From Tunturibacter psychrotolerans (GTDB lineage: Bacteria > Acidobacteriota > Terriglobia > Terriglobales > Acidobacteriaceae), in assembly GCF_040359615.1 (NCBI RefSeq), contig NZ_CP132942.1, positions 2,728,001 through 2,792,000 on the forward strand: a DNA stretch of 64,000 nt, read 5' to 3'. Numbering within the stretch: position 1 is the first letter of the stretch; every line of letters begins with the position of its first letter. Shown here piece after piece: positions 8,232-19,129 of the stretch. The translations under genes and the position numbers were made by a program. Below the pieces are notes generated by a model. The model was not told where the DNA came from. It saw nothing but the letters and a program-made list of their open reading frames with translations, and did no database searches.

Positions 8232-9200
8232 ATGCAAGCCATCCAGATCCTCACCACCGGCTCCGCCGACGTCCTCACCTTCACCGAGCTTCCCACGCCA
8301 ACCCCAGGCCCCGGCGAAGCTCTCATCCGCATCGAAGCCTCCGGCGTCAACTTCATCGACACCTACTTCCGCGAGGGCCGCTACCCCGCGAAACTCCCCT
8401 ACACCCTCGGCCAGGAAGCCGCCGGCACCATCGTCTCTGTCGCCTCCGACGTCACCACCTTCAAGCCCGGTGATCGCGTAGCGTGGTGCCTCATCCCCGG
8501 CACCTACGCCCAGTTTGCCGTCGCTCCCGCAGCCCGTCTCGTAGCCATCCCCGATGGCGTCACCACCCAGCAAGCCGCCGCCGCGATCCTCCAGGGCATG
8601 ACCGCCGACTATCTCCTCCGCGCCGCCTACCCCGTTCAGCCAGGCGACGAGGTCCTCATCCACGCAGGCGCAGGCGGCACCGGCCTCCTCTTCATCCAGA
8701 TGGCGAAAGCCCTCGGCGCCCGTGTCTTCACCACCGTCTCCACCGAAGAAAAAGCCACCCTCGCCCGCGCAGCCGGGGCCGACGAGATCATCTTCTACAC
8801 CCAGGAAGACTTCGCCGCAAAGGTCAAATCCCTGACCGGCAACAAAGGCCTTCCCGTCGTCTATGACTCAGTCGGCAAAACCACCTTCGAGCAGTCTCTC
8901 CAGTGCCTCCGCCCGCGTGGTGTCATGGTCCTCTTCGGCGGAGCCAGCGGAGCCGTCCCACCCTTCGATCTCATCCGCCTCTCCACCATGGGCTCCCTCT
9001 TCATCACTCGCCCCACCCTCAAGGATTACACCGCTACCCGCGCCGATCTCGAAACCCGCGCAAACGATGTCTTCGATGCAATCGCAAACGGCACACTAAG
9101 GCTCCGCGTCGAACACGTCTACCCACTCGCCGACGCCGCCCAGGCCCACCGTGATCTCGAGTCCCGTCGAACCACAGGCAAAATCCTCCTCATCCCCTGA
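8232..9200 (+). CDS. Zinc-independent NADPH:quinone reductase-like MDR oxidoreductase
   Basis: A 322-residue medium-chain dehydrogenase/reductase. The GroES-like N-terminal domain (about 1-125) has GEALIRIEASGVNFIDTYFR and LGQEAAGTI. The Rossmann domain carries HAGAGGTGLLFIQMAK, the AGGVG-like NADPH site of quinone reductases. Structural and catalytic Zn ligands of alcohol dehydrogenases are absent. The length equals E. coli QorA (about 325). It reduces quinones or alkenals with NADPH in the cytosol. ATG 8232 (MQAIQI) aligns with family starts; ATG 8211 would add seven residues. It is followed by a micropeptide and membrane protein on the same strand. Confidence 0.9.
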   Translation: MQAIQILTTGSADVLTFTELPTPTPGPGEALIRIEASGVNFIDTYFREGRYPAKLPYTLGQEAAGTIVSVASDVTTFKPGDRVAWCLIPGTYAQFAVAPAARLVAIPDGVTTQQAAAAILQGMTADYLLRAAYPVQPGDEVLIHAGAGGTGLLFIQMAKALGARVFTTVSTEEKATLARAAGADEIIFYTQEDFAAKVKSLTGNKGLPVVYDSVGKTTFEQSLQCLRPRGVMVLFGGASGAVPPFDLIRLSTMGSLFITRPTLKDYTATRADLETRANDVFDAIANGTLRLRVEHVYPLADAAQAHRDLESRRTTGKILLIP

Positions 9201-9256
9201 TAAGGCTGAAGCCAAAGCAGGAGGAGCAGATTATTCTGTCAGCAGGAGGCAACTCA

Positions 9257-9355
9257 ATGCATTCGAAAGAGGCCATCCAACAACTCCTGTTCATCCTGAT
9301 TCCCGCTCTCTTGTTTTCGTTGATCAACACCTTCGGCCCGCAAACGAAGAACTGA
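9257..9355 (+). CDS. 32-residue single-helix membrane micropeptide
   Basis: A short frame behind a full Shine-Dalgarno AGGAGG (9244-9249), 7 nt before ATG 9257. It encodes MHSKEAIQQLLFILIPALLF followed by SLINTFGPQTKN. This is a charged N-terminus, one hydrophobic helix of about 14-16 residues and a polar tail. Its TGA (9353-9355) shares the A with the ATG (9355) of the next gene (TGATG), so the two are probably translationally coupled. It could be a small partner of the membrane protein or a coupling leader. There is no homology call. The SD and overlap are what support it as real. Confidence 0.55.
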   Translation: MHSKEAIQQLLFILIPALLFSLINTFGPQTKN

Positions 9356-9891
9356 TGTACACCGCCCACTTCGCCGCCGGCCTCGCAATTAAGTCACGAG
9401 CCCCAGCTGCTCCCGCCTGGGCTCTCATAACAGCCGCGTTCCTCCCTGATTTCTTCTGGATCGCCTTCGCACTTGCCGGCATCGAACCGACCTCCCCGCC
9501 ACAAGCCTTCTTCGATGACTGGTCGCACTCCGCTTTGATGATCCTCGTGTGGTCCTCTCTGTTCGCAGCCATATTCTGGAAGAGAGGCTGGGAGGTAATG
9601 CTTCCAATCTGGGCCGCAGGATTGTCTCATCTGCTGCTCGACTTCCTGATTCACCCTGCTCGTCTCGCTCTTTATCCCCACTCAACCATCCACCTCGGCT
9701 GGAACCTGTGGACATTCGGCCAAAGAAAATTTTGGCTCGGCGCAAATATCTATTGGTGGATCGAACTCAGCTTCATCGTTCCATTCACTCTCGTCTACAT
9801 ATACGGTGCCAGGAAGCTCGGATTCGCCACAAACCTGATCGCGGCCTCGTGCGTAGCCCTCGCTGCACTCCATCTCATGGCACTTCTCTAG
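9355..9891 (+). CDS. DUF457/YdjM-like integral membrane protein (putative metal-dependent hydrolase)
   Basis: A 178-residue protein with about 4-5 hydrophobic segments. It has conserved His/Asp motifs at membrane edges: MYTAHFAAGLAIK, FLPDFFW, DDWSHSAL and SHLLLDFLIHP. These match the YdjM/LexA-regulated membrane hydrolase family (DUF457: H..G......, D.D, H.g..HSl, H..lD). The proposed activity is metal-dependent hydrolysis at the inner membrane, substrate unknown. ATG 9355 was chosen because the family starts at this H..G motif and it sits in a TGATG overlap with the micropeptide stop. The longer upstream frame would run into the quinone reductase gene. Confidence 0.75.
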   Translation: MYTAHFAAGLAIKSRAPAAPAWALITAAFLPDFFWIAFALAGIEPTSPPQAFFDDWSHSALMILVWSSLFAAIFWKRGWEVMLPIWAAGLSHLLLDFLIHPARLALYPHSTIHLGWNLWTFGQRKFWLGANIYWWIELSFIVPFTLVYIYGARKLGFATNLIAASCVALAALHLMALL

Positions 9892-9950
9892 CCGCCGAGA
9901 TTCGTAGGTGATCGATCGCGGCCACCTCATCTCCACCGTACAATTTCTTC

Positions 9951-12383
9951 ATGTTCTGTGTGCATTCCCGTTCCGCGACGAAAAGACTTATCGCCCTCGT
10001 CGCGGCAGCTCTTCTTTCTCTACCTGCCCAAGCTGTAGTCGTCCGAGGTACCGTCACCACACCACTCGGCGCCCCTCTCGGCAACGCTCGTATTCAACTC
10101 GTACAGGGACAGCGCGTCATCGCCTTCACCATGTCTCTCATGGACGGAACCTACGAGATCCGCAGCTCCCTCTCCGGTCGCTTCGTCCTTCTCTCAGCAG
10201 AATCGCCATTCACACCCAGCATCAGCGACGCCTTCTACGGTGGCCGCACCTCTGTCGTCACCCGCGGCATCGTCATGGAGTACTCCAAGGTCACTCCACA
10301 GCTCGCCATCACCGCCTCCGGCATCTCCACGCCCATCGAGCAGGTCCCCGCCGCCATCACCCTCATCCCGCAAAAAGACCTCGATACCGAAGTCAATCTC
10401 CTCAACGGCTTCCGCCAGGTTTCCGGCACCAACGCCGTCCAGACAGGCCAGGCTGGCGGTCCCATCACCCTCTACGTACGCGGAGGCCCCCCCGACGCCA
10501 ACAAAATCCTCATCGACACCATCCCAGCCACCGACATAGGCGGCAACTTCGATTTCAGCCGCGTCTCCACTACCTCTCTCAACGGTCCCGAGATCTATCG
10601 CGGCGCCAACAGCGCCCTCTACGGCACGGGCGCCGAAGCCTCCGTCGTCAACCTCGCCACCACCAGCAGCAACTTCCTCAGTCCCACCATCAACTACACC
10701 GGCGACGCCGGAAACTTCCGCACCTACCGCAACGAAGCCATCCTCTCCGGCGCCTTTAGCAGGCTCGACTACCAGGCCGCCTTCAGCCGCTTCAACACCT
10801 CCAACGCCCTCCCGCGGGATCAATACCATCTGATCACCAGCGCCGCCAACATCGGCTACAACATCCTCTCCAACACCTCCGCTCGCTTCACCATCCGCAA
10901 CGCCGACTCCGCCGTCGGCCTCCCCCAGGCGCATGACATCTACGGCTTCTCCGCCTCCGGCAAACACGCCGACCAGGACCTCTACTCCGGCCTCACCATC
11001 GAAAACGTACTAGGAGGGAACTGGCACAACCTTGCGCGTTACGGCATCGCCCGCAAGCGCGAACAAGAGCAGCAGTTCGACCAATCCACCACAGTTATCG
11101 ACGGAATCACCGAACCCACCATCAACTACGGCAACATAGTCACCCTTCGCGGAGCGAACGGCTACACCGCCACCGGTCAGGCTGCCTTCATCTCTCCCAC
11201 CCTCGACAACGTCCACAACCGTGACGAGTTCTACTACCAGACCGATTACATCTTTCCCTTCCGCATCGGCACCCTCTTCGGCTTCCATTACGAAGACGAG
11301 CGTGGCCGCCTCTACAACCCCACCAGCGGTTTCAACCAGCAGGCCGATCGCACCAACTATCAATACACCTTCCAACTCCACGGCGATCTCAACCATCGAG
11401 TCTTCTACTCCTTCGGCGGAGCCATCGAACGCAATCACCTCTACGGCACCGAAGGCACACCGCGTTTCGGCCTCACATACGTTATGGCCCCTCAAGGCAA
11501 CGATTTCTTTCGCGGGACCGTCATTCGAGCCAACGGCGCCACCGGCGTTCAGGAGCCCACCCTCGAAGATCAATTCACCAGCCTCTCCACGCTTCTCGAT
11601 CAGACCGGCAATCAATCCGCAATCGCCACCTACAACATCCGCCCAATCTCCGCCGAACGCTCCCGCACCTTCGACATCGGCGTCGACCAGAGCATCGTCG
11701 GTCAGAAGCTCATCCTCAAAGCCGATTACTTCCACAACCAGTTCAGCCATCAGCTCGAACGCCTCGCGCCCAACGGCCTCGAACAATTCTTCGGCATCCC
11801 CGCAAACATAGCTCTCCAAATACCCAGCGCCTCGCTAAACTCCCTCGCCTACATCGCCCGCGGCTATGAAGCCGAGCTGCAATACCAGCCACTCCCTCGC
11901 CTCTTCCTCCGAGGCGGCTACACCTACCTCGACTCTCAAGTCGAACAGTCCTTCACCTCCGACAACGTCACTCCCGCATTCAACCCCGAACTCCCCGGCA
12001 TCCCCATCGGCGCTCTCTCGCCCATCATCGGCAACCGTCCCTTCCGCCTGCCCCCCGACACAGGCTTCTTCGCCGTCCAATACTCATCCAAGAAAATCTC
12101 CGCCTCTATCAGCGGCGCGTTAGCCAGCCGCAGCGACGACTCCACCTTCCAGCTCCACAACGATCGCAACGGCGGCAACACACTCCTGCTCCCCAACCGC
12201 GATCTCGACTTCGGCTATGCCAAACTAGACCTCAACATCCTCTACTACGCCACCCGCCACGTCACTGCCTTCACGCAGCTCGACAATCTTCTCAGCCAGC
12301 AACACATCGGCCCCATCGGCTATCCCGGCCTGCCCTTCACCATCCGAGCCGGAATGAAGATCCGTATCGGTGGTGGCAACTAA
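9951..12383 (+). CDS. TonB-dependent outer-membrane receptor with carboxypeptidase-regulatory domain
   Basis: An 810-residue protein, complete. Signal peptide about 1-28 (ends LPAQA). The carboxypeptidase-regulatory-like domain (VVRGTVTTPLGAPLGNARI, about 30-110) is followed by a plug (IEQVPAAITLIPQKDL, then LYVRGGPPDANKILIDTIPA, YRGANSALYGTGAEASVVNL) and a 22-strand-type barrel ending in the aromatic-poor LPFTIRAGMKIRIGGGN. The plug and barrel spacing resemble BtuB/vitamin or siderophore receptors rather than the giant SusC type. The ligand is unknown. The exported VWA-like protein follows 94 bp downstream on the same strand and may be co-transcribed. Confidence 0.92.
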   Translation: MFCVHSRSATKRLIALVAAALLSLPAQAVVVRGTVTTPLGAPLGNARIQLVQGQRVIAFTMSLMDGTYEIRSSLSGRFVLLSAESPFTPSISDAFYGGRTSVVTRGIVMEYSKVTPQLAITASGISTPIEQVPAAITLIPQKDLDTEVNLLNGFRQVSGTNAVQTGQAGGPITLYVRGGPPDANKILIDTIPATDIGGNFDFSRVSTTSLNGPEIYRGANSALYGTGAEASVVNLATTSSNFLSPTINYTGDAGNFRTYRNEAILSGAFSRLDYQAAFSRFNTSNALPRDQYHLITSAANIGYNILSNTSARFTIRNADSAVGLPQAHDIYGFSASGKHADQDLYSGLTIENVLGGNWHNLARYGIARKREQEQQFDQSTTVIDGITEPTINYGNIVTLRGANGYTATGQAAFISPTLDNVHNRDEFYYQTDYIFPFRIGTLFGFHYEDERGRLYNPTSGFNQQADRTNYQYTFQLHGDLNHRVFYSFGGAIERNHLYGTEGTPRFGLTYVMAPQGNDFFRGTVIRANGATGVQEPTLEDQFTSLSTLLDQTGNQSAIATYNIRPISAERSRTFDIGVDQSIVGQKLILKADYFHNQFSHQLERLAPNGLEQFFGIPANIALQIPSASLNSLAYIARGYEAELQYQPLPRLFLRGGYTYLDSQVEQSFTSDNVTPAFNPELPGIPIGALSPIIGNRPFRLPPDTGFFAVQYSSKKISASISGALASRSDDSTFQLHNDRNGGNTLLLPNRDLDFGYAKLDLNILYYATRHVTAFTQLDNLLSQQHIGPIGYPGLPFTIRAGMKIRIGGGN

Positions 12384-12477
12384 GTTTGTCTCTTCGGTGT
12401 TTCTATCTTGTATGTTCTTGCGCTCTCTGAATCACCGAGCCACGCTGCACCGTCTAATTCACCGAAGGGAAACAAAA

Positions 12478-13431
12478 ATGACCCGATATCTGCTTGCACT
12501 TACTCTCCTCGCAGCAACGGCAGCAAACGCCCAGGAGGGCCTCACTGCCACCCAGGCTCTCGTCGCATTCGACTCGAAAAATCCCGTTAGCCCCGCCGCA
12601 AACAACCTCACGATCAAAGTAGACAACCGCGCCAGCCAACTCACCAACCTCACTGCCATTCCGCCCGGCGGTGCCCAGGTCGCGCTCCTCATCGACGACG
12701 GCCTGCGCACCAGCGTCGCACGCGAGATGAACAACCTGCGTGCCTTCATCACCGGCCTCCCCCCAGGCACCGAAGTCTACGTCGGCTACATGCAGAACGG
12801 TACAGTCTTCCCCGGCACAGGCGCCTCAGGCTTCACCTCCAATCTCGCAGCCGTTGCCCAGGGAATCCGCATTCCCAGCGGCATTCCCGGCTCTAGCGCC
12901 AGCCCTTACTTCTGTCTCTCTGAGTTCGTAAAGAACTGGCCCGGTCGCGCCGAGAATGAGATCAACCCCGTTCAGCGTAGCGAAGGCCCCACCCACAAGC
13001 CACGCTTCGTCCTCATGATCACCAACGGCGTCGACCCCTACAACGGCAGCACCAGCCCGCTTAATCAGAACAGCCCCTACGTCGACGCCACGGTCACCGA
13101 CGCGCAGCGCGCAGGCGTCCCCGTCTACTCCATCTTCTTCAACGATGCCGGATTCGGTCGTGGCCGCGGCAGCTTCAGCGGACAAAATTACCTGGCTGAA
13201 CTAGCAGAGGGAACCGGCGGCCTCTCCCTCTACCAAAGCACCGGCCAGAACCCCGTCTCCATGGCGCCGTACCTCAAACAGTTTCAGAACGACATCGCGA
13301 ATACCTACGTCGCCACCTTCTCTGCAGACTCCAACAAGAAACTCGTCGGTTTGAAAACCTCAACCGATCTGCCGAAGACCAAGCTTCGTGCCCCCTCTCA
13401 AGTACGTCCAGGAACCATCGTTTCGAACTAA
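12478..13431 (+). CDS. Exported von Willebrand factor A-like protein
   Basis: A 317-residue protein. Signal peptide about 1-19 (LAATAANAQ). The VWA-like fold begins GAQVALLIDDGLRTSVAREMNNLRAF, where the MIDAS DxSxS appears as DDGLRTS, so metal binding may be altered. It continues with FVLMITNGVDPY and a final AGVPVYSIFFNDAGFG strand plus a loop rich in Gly/Arg (GRGRGSF). Acidobacteria encode many such VWFA-related secreted proteins, usually of unknown role in adhesion or protein-protein contact. ATG 12478 was chosen because it follows GAAGGGA and gives a clean signal peptide. The longer frame has no SD and overlaps the receptor gene. Confidence 0.8.
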   Translation: MTRYLLALTLLAATAANAQEGLTATQALVAFDSKNPVSPAANNLTIKVDNRASQLTNLTAIPPGGAQVALLIDDGLRTSVAREMNNLRAFITGLPPGTEVYVGYMQNGTVFPGTGASGFTSNLAAVAQGIRIPSGIPGSSASPYFCLSEFVKNWPGRAENEINPVQRSEGPTHKPRFVLMITNGVDPYNGSTSPLNQNSPYVDATVTDAQRAGVPVYSIFFNDAGFGRGRGSFSGQNYLAELAEGTGGLSLYQSTGQNPVSMAPYLKQFQNDIANTYVATFSADSNKKLVGLKTSTDLPKTKLRAPSQVRPGTIVSN

Positions 13432-13789
13432 TCCACAAACATCTCACCACGGACGGCGGCTCCTCAAGAGGAGCCGCCGTCTGCGGATTGAGAATTACTC
13501 CCGTTATGACGAGTTGTCGTTACAAATCAGACTCGATAAGTGACTCAGCGATTTATACTAAGCATCCGAGCGACACTGCTGCACGGAAGCCTGTTTATGC
13601 GAGCGAGGTTCGAAATTTGCACAAAAATTGCCCTATATTGAAGCTACCGATAGGGCCGCTCCACCTCGAAGAGGGAATTACTCTGTTGAAACGTTCCTCT
13701 CGGGGAGTATTCTGCTGAGCAGCTTCGTGAATGCTTAGGTTTCGCGGTTGGCCCATCCAGCCAAGCTGTTTGAATGTTTCACTCTCCCA
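13432..13789. other. Intergenic stretch with a strong hairpin; no convincing gene
   Basis: The first part holds the hairpin listed at 13452-13481. The rest is moderately AT-rich. A 76-codon frame (13488-13718) has no SD and no recognisable composition, so it is not called. A promoter for the histidine kinase is expected here, but no clear -35/-10 pair stands out. Confidence 0.5.
13452..13481 (+). terminator. Terminator-like hairpin after the VWA-like gene
   Basis: A 14-bp GC-rich perfect stem (GACGGCGGCTCCTC / GAGGAGCCGCCGTC) with a 2-nt AA centre lies 20 bp after the stop. There is no long T-run after it, so termination strength is uncertain. Confidence 0.6.
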
Positions 13790-15421
13790 ATGCCAATCGA
13801 ATCGTCAGTTCATCGCAAAACCGAAAGTAATCCAGAAAGCCTGATACGCAGCACAGGCCGAATGGCTGAGTTGATCCAGGCTCATGACTGGAGTGCAACT
13901 CCGCTTGGACCGATCGAAGATTGGTCCGAAGCCCTCCTCTTATCGACCAACCTCATGCTTTCATGCGCTTTTCCCTCGCTGATTTTCTGGGGTAGGGAGT
14001 TGGTACAGCTTTACAACGATGCTTTTATTCCCCTTCTCGCCGAGAGACATCCCTCGGGGCTGGGACAAACGGCCCAGGAGTGCTGGTGGGACGCTTGGCA
14101 TATCGTCGGCCCAAACCTGAAACGCGTCATGCATGATGGAGAGACGGTATCGCACGAAAACGCCGTCGTCCCGATCCTCCGAGATGGGAGACTGCAGGAT
14201 ATCCGGTGGACCTACAGCTACAGTCCGATCTTCGGGGCAGGCGGCGACGCGCTCGGTGTACTCGTAGTTTGCCAGGATATTACTCGTGAAATGACCGCTG
14301 CACAGCAACTTCAGGAGAGCGGCGAGAGGACGCGAGAGAGTGCCAAACGTCTTGGCGAACTCGCAGCGATCGTCGCATCCTCCGACGATGTCATTGTGAG
14401 CAAAGACCTAAACGGTACTATCACGAGCTGGAACGATGCTGCGACACGGGTCTTCGGTTACTCAGCGGACGAGATGATCGGAACTTCGATTCTTAAACTG
14501 ATTCCAGAGCACCTTCACTCGGACGAAAAGACGATCATCGAAAGCGTTCGCGCTGGGCGACGGGTCGAACACTTCGAAACAGTCCGGCTCACCAAGGATG
14601 GAAGGCTTGTTGAGGTGTCGCTTACAGTCTCGCCGATCAAGGATGAAGAGGGCACGGTGATTGGAGCATCCAAGATCCTTCGTGATGTTTCAAGCCGCAA
14701 GCGAATGGAGAAATCCCTTCTGCAAGCGGAGAAAATGGCCGCAACGGGGCGCATGGCCGCGACGATTGCGCATGAGGTCAACAATCCACTTGCAGCGGTA
14801 ATGAACCTGCTCTATCTGCTGCGAACAAAGATCACAGATGACGAAGGCCGCAACTTTCTGGCGACCGCGGAAGAAGAACTCGGACGTGTGTCCCATATCG
14901 CCAAGCAAACTCTGGGGTACTATCGCGAGCATGCCGCGGCTAGCCTGGCGTCTGTCAGTGAAATCGTAGAGCATGCGCTCACCATCTACGAACCGCGCTG
15001 TACCGCAGTCGACATTGCCGTCAGGAGATCAATCGATCCTTCGACCAAGATCGTGCTTCGCCGGGGCGAGATAATGCAAGTAGTCTCTAACCTGATTGCA
15101 AACTCAATCTATGCTATGCCAAGGGGTGGAACGCTCTCGCTTTCCGTTAGTGATGCTTCGAGTACGGGAGACGGGGTTGTCCTGATTGTTGAAGACGATG
15201 GAGTAGGAATTGCCCCGACGGATTTGCCGAAGGTTTTCGACGCCTTCTTCACGACACGGGCTACGGTCGGCACAGGAATTGGACTGTTCGTCGCAAAGCA
15301 ATTCGTCGAAGGGCACGGGGGGCGAATTAGCATTGAGAGCATCTGTGAATCGGATCGGCACGGCACAACCATCCGCATCTTCCTGCCACTTCACACAACC
15401 TACGAATCATCCGAAAGATAG
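13790..15421 (+). CDS. Soluble PAS-PAS sensor histidine kinase (orphan)
   Basis: 543 residues, no membrane helix. The first sensor domain (about 30-170) is of the type starting DWSATPLGPIEDWSEAL, with the FWGRELVQLYNDAF and GQTAQECWWDAW blocks typical of PAS/GAF-like light or redox sensors. The second is a classic PAS (about 195-320, VIVSKDLNGTITSWNDAA) with a PAC motif. HisKA contains the phospho-acceptor His328 (ATIAHEVNNPLAAV). HATPase_c has an N box (NLIANSIYAM), G1 (DDGVGI), F box (FDAFFTT) and G2 (GTGIGLFVAK). No response regulator is adjacent, so its partner lies elsewhere. ATG 13790 was preferred to TTG 13748. The ligand or cofactor of the sensor domains is unknown. Confidence 0.9.
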   Translation: MPIESSVHRKTESNPESLIRSTGRMAELIQAHDWSATPLGPIEDWSEALLLSTNLMLSCAFPSLIFWGRELVQLYNDAFIPLLAERHPSGLGQTAQECWWDAWHIVGPNLKRVMHDGETVSHENAVVPILRDGRLQDIRWTYSYSPIFGAGGDALGVLVVCQDITREMTAAQQLQESGERTRESAKRLGELAAIVASSDDVIVSKDLNGTITSWNDAATRVFGYSADEMIGTSILKLIPEHLHSDEKTIIESVRAGRRVEHFETVRLTKDGRLVEVSLTVSPIKDEEGTVIGASKILRDVSSRKRMEKSLLQAEKMAATGRMAATIAHEVNNPLAAVMNLLYLLRTKITDDEGRNFLATAEEELGRVSHIAKQTLGYYREHAAASLASVSEIVEHALTIYEPRCTAVDIAVRRSIDPSTKIVLRRGEIMQVVSNLIANSIYAMPRGGTLSLSVSDASSTGDGVVLIVEDDGVGIAPTDLPKVFDAFFTTRATVGTGIGLFVAKQFVEGHGGRISIESICESDRHGTTIRIFLPLHTTYESSER

Positions 15422-15547
15422 CTGCGCTAACCCTCAAGGTCCCGCACGCAATGAGTAACGATAAATGCTCTTTCCGTCAGTTATTCCGGGATGGTCTGCA
15501 TACCGGAAGTTCCACAGGGGCGAGCTGGTCCGCGAAAAGATCCACCG

Positions 15548-16522
15548 CTAAACCCGCTCAATCCAGATCGAAGAAAACGTATTGGGCTCTTCGTCGATCC
15601 CCCGATACCCCGGCGCAACCGTCCGCAGAAACGCCTCATCATGATGGCGAATCAACGGAGTCGACAACGTCACCGAAAACTGGCTGTTCCCGCAAAGCAG
15701 CGCATGCAGCAGCATCGACTCGTTCCACCACATCGGCCAGACACTCTTATAGACCCAGTACTCCGCAGGATAAGGACCGTGATACGGAAACGGAATATCG
15801 TGAATATGAATCAGCGGGCCCGAATGCAAAGCCGGCAGCACCTCAAGAAACAGGAACGGCACATCCCCATCCACCCGAACAATGTGGCTCGAGTCGATAA
15901 ACAGCACATCGTCCTTGCCGAGCGAAGTAAACACCTCTAACCCCACATCCTGCACCTCCTGCTGCAGGACGCTAATCCCGGGGAGCGTCTTCAGAGCAGC
16001 AAATGGATGAGGCTCGATGCACGTAATCTTCATCGGATAGCCCTCACGCGCGTTCTTCATCGCTGCAAGGCTCGCATAGTAGGTCGACAGCCCCGAACCA
16101 ACCTCGACATACTGCGCAGGCTTCCTCGCCCGCAGCATCGCATACAGAACCTCCGCATCGAACCTCGGATACCCAGGCCCGAACCCAAGCTGTAGCGCTT
16201 CTTCATACGAGGTGAATATCTCGGAAAATTCGCCGAGATAGCGGCCCAGCAGATCCGCCAGCTTCGTTTTCATCCTCTCCAGGTCGTACTCCACACCCAG
16301 CAGCGAACTCGGCCCGCTCCAACGTCTCTTCGTAGACTTCAGTGCTTCGCGCGACGGCAGCGGGGAGTAGTAGTCGCTCTTCCGCGCCACCACAAATCCG
16401 CACCGGTCCATCGTCCACTGAAACGCACGTGCAGGAGAACTCTTAACGGAACGAAGCCCTCCATACAAACTCTTCGGTAGAGTCGCCCTCAACAACGTTC
16501 TGACTGGCATCTCCTGTGGCAT
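15548..16522 (-). CDS. Class I SAM-dependent methyltransferase-like protein (Methyltransf_24 type)
   Basis: About 324 residues. The SAM-binding core begins AQYVEVGSGLSTYYASLAA (motif I, E-x-G-x-G), then ITCIEPHPF (acidic residue after strand 2) and DVLFIDSSHIVRVDGDVPF, the metal-dependent O-methyltransferase-like DSSH block. It ends in a C-terminal part seen in sugar/exopolysaccharide-type class I methyltransferases. The substrate is unknown. The start is placed at ATG 16522, about 10 nt after GGGGAAGG; another ATG lies 12 bp downstream, and an upstream extension to 16570 is less likely. It is a monocistronic minus-strand gene beside groEL. Confidence 0.75.
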   Translation of the reverse strand: MPQEMPVRTLLRATLPKSLYGGLRSVKSSPARAFQWTMDRCGFVVARKSDYYSPLPSREALKSTKRRWSGPSSLLGVEYDLERMKTKLADLLGRYLGEFSEIFTSYEEALQLGFGPGYPRFDAEVLYAMLRARKPAQYVEVGSGLSTYYASLAAMKNAREGYPMKITCIEPHPFAALKTLPGISVLQQEVQDVGLEVFTSLGKDDVLFIDSSHIVRVDGDVPFLFLEVLPALHSGPLIHIHDIPFPYHGPYPAEYWVYKSVWPMWWNESMLLHALLCGNSQFSVTLSTPLIRHHDEAFLRTVAPGYRGIDEEPNTFSSIWIERV

Positions 16523-16863
16523 TTGTGACAAGCCTTCCCCGTGACTATGGGAACAAGAGAAAACTATCACTCCCCCGACCCTGGTCTTGTCACACCGTCG
16601 TCAGCCAATCGTCAAATCTTCGTCCGAACCCAACCCAGGCCAGTCGGTGGTACTCTCCGCAACGCCAATAGTCTCCACTTTCAAGAAAAATCAAAATTTC
16701 CACAGAAAAGTTCCATTCATGTGGCGTATTTTTTGACACCGAAAAACATGCGTCCAAAACACCACGTTTACCATGCAAAACACCACAACTTCACCATCGA
16801 AAAACCACGTTCAAAACCACGTTTTTTCCAAAATACCCCTCAAAACTCCAACAAAAACAGCAA
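16523..16863. repeat. AT-rich intergenic region with repeated CACCACG/AACCACG motifs
   Basis: The segment 16718-16830 is A/C-rich with a run of short motifs (AAAACACCACG, CAAAACACCAC, AAAAACCACG, AAAACCACG). It starts CATGTGGCGTATTTTTTGAC. The reverse complement of 22245-22358 upstream of purQ reads CATGGCGTATTTTTAGCACC and then a similar motif series, so the two are copies of one dispersed repeat. No protein gene is seen here. It lies between the 5' end of the methyltransferase gene and the groEL terminator. Confidence 0.55.
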
Positions 16864-16885
16864 AGCCCCGGTGCGCACCGGGGCT
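16864..16885 (-). terminator. groEL terminator
   Basis: An 11-bp perfect stem (AGCCCCGGTGC / GCACCGGGGCT) lies 25 bp after the groEL stop. Reading on the minus strand it is followed by TTTGCTGTTTTTG. T-rich sequence on the other side too (CCACTTTTTTTC on +) would let it act in both directions. Confidence 0.8.
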
Positions 16886-16910
16886 CCACTTTTTTTCTTG
16901 AAACAACTTC

Positions 16911-18614
<1,704 letters not shown>

Positions 18615-18681
18615 TCAAATATGTTGATATTGCGACGTTCCGTTTTCGCGCCGGAGCATGTTTCGTCTCGACGCGCAGTCG

Positions 18682-18981
18682 CTACTTCTTGAGGATGCCG
18701 AGAACTTCCTCTTCGCGCATAATCAGCAGCTCTTCGCCGTCGATCTTGATCTCGGTACCCGAATACTTACCGAACAGAATGCTGTCGCCGGCCTTCACAT
18801 CCAGCGGAAATACCTTACCTTCGTCGTTCGACTTGCCCTTGCCGACAGAGATCACCTCGCCCTGCTGCGGCTTCTCTTTTGCCGAATCCGGGATGATGAT
18901 CCCGCCTCGAATGCTTTCGCCCTCTTCAATGCGCCGAACCAGAATCCGGTCGTGCAGCGGTGTAAACGATGTTGTCGCCAT
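18682..18981 (-). CDS. groES: Co-chaperonin GroES
   Basis: 99 residues starting [18 protein letters not shown], with the family signature of strand and mobile loop ([20 protein letters not shown]) and the C-terminal [22 protein letters not shown] ending (here [20 protein letters not shown]). The heptameric lid caps GroEL and is required for folding in the cage. The start at 18981 is fixed by AAGGAG about 8 nt upstream and by family N-termini; the longer in-frame extension to 19056 is not coding. It is expressed with groEL from the CIRCE promoter. Confidence 0.97.
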   Translation of the reverse strand: MATTSFTPLHDRILVRRIEEGESIRGGIIIPDSAKEKPQQGEVISVGKGKSNDEGKVFPLDVKAGDSILFGKYSGTEIKIDGEELLIMREEEVLGILKK

Positions 18982-19129
18982 TGCTTTACATCTCCTTAGT
19001 GCGATTTGGCGAACGGCAAGCCGTCCGCGATTGTTGAGCGCAGCATCGGCCGTCAACCGCTGGCCGCAGCCGCAAATAAATGAATGGAACAGGCTACAGG
19101 GCCCGGCTTACAAGCAAACCAGAGAGCTG

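Noticed and set aside
10194..10967. Long minus-strand frame inside the second TonB receptor
   Set aside because: Antisense shadow, with Gly/Val/Asp bias of a GC-rich reverse frame; the forward receptor is well supported.
11010..11819. Another long minus-strand frame in the same receptor
   Set aside because: Same antisense effect; no start context and no family features.
13488..13718. 76-codon plus-strand frame between the VWA-like gene and the histidine kinase
   Set aside because: No SD, mixed composition, no domain or signal, overlaps the area just after a terminator; probably chance.
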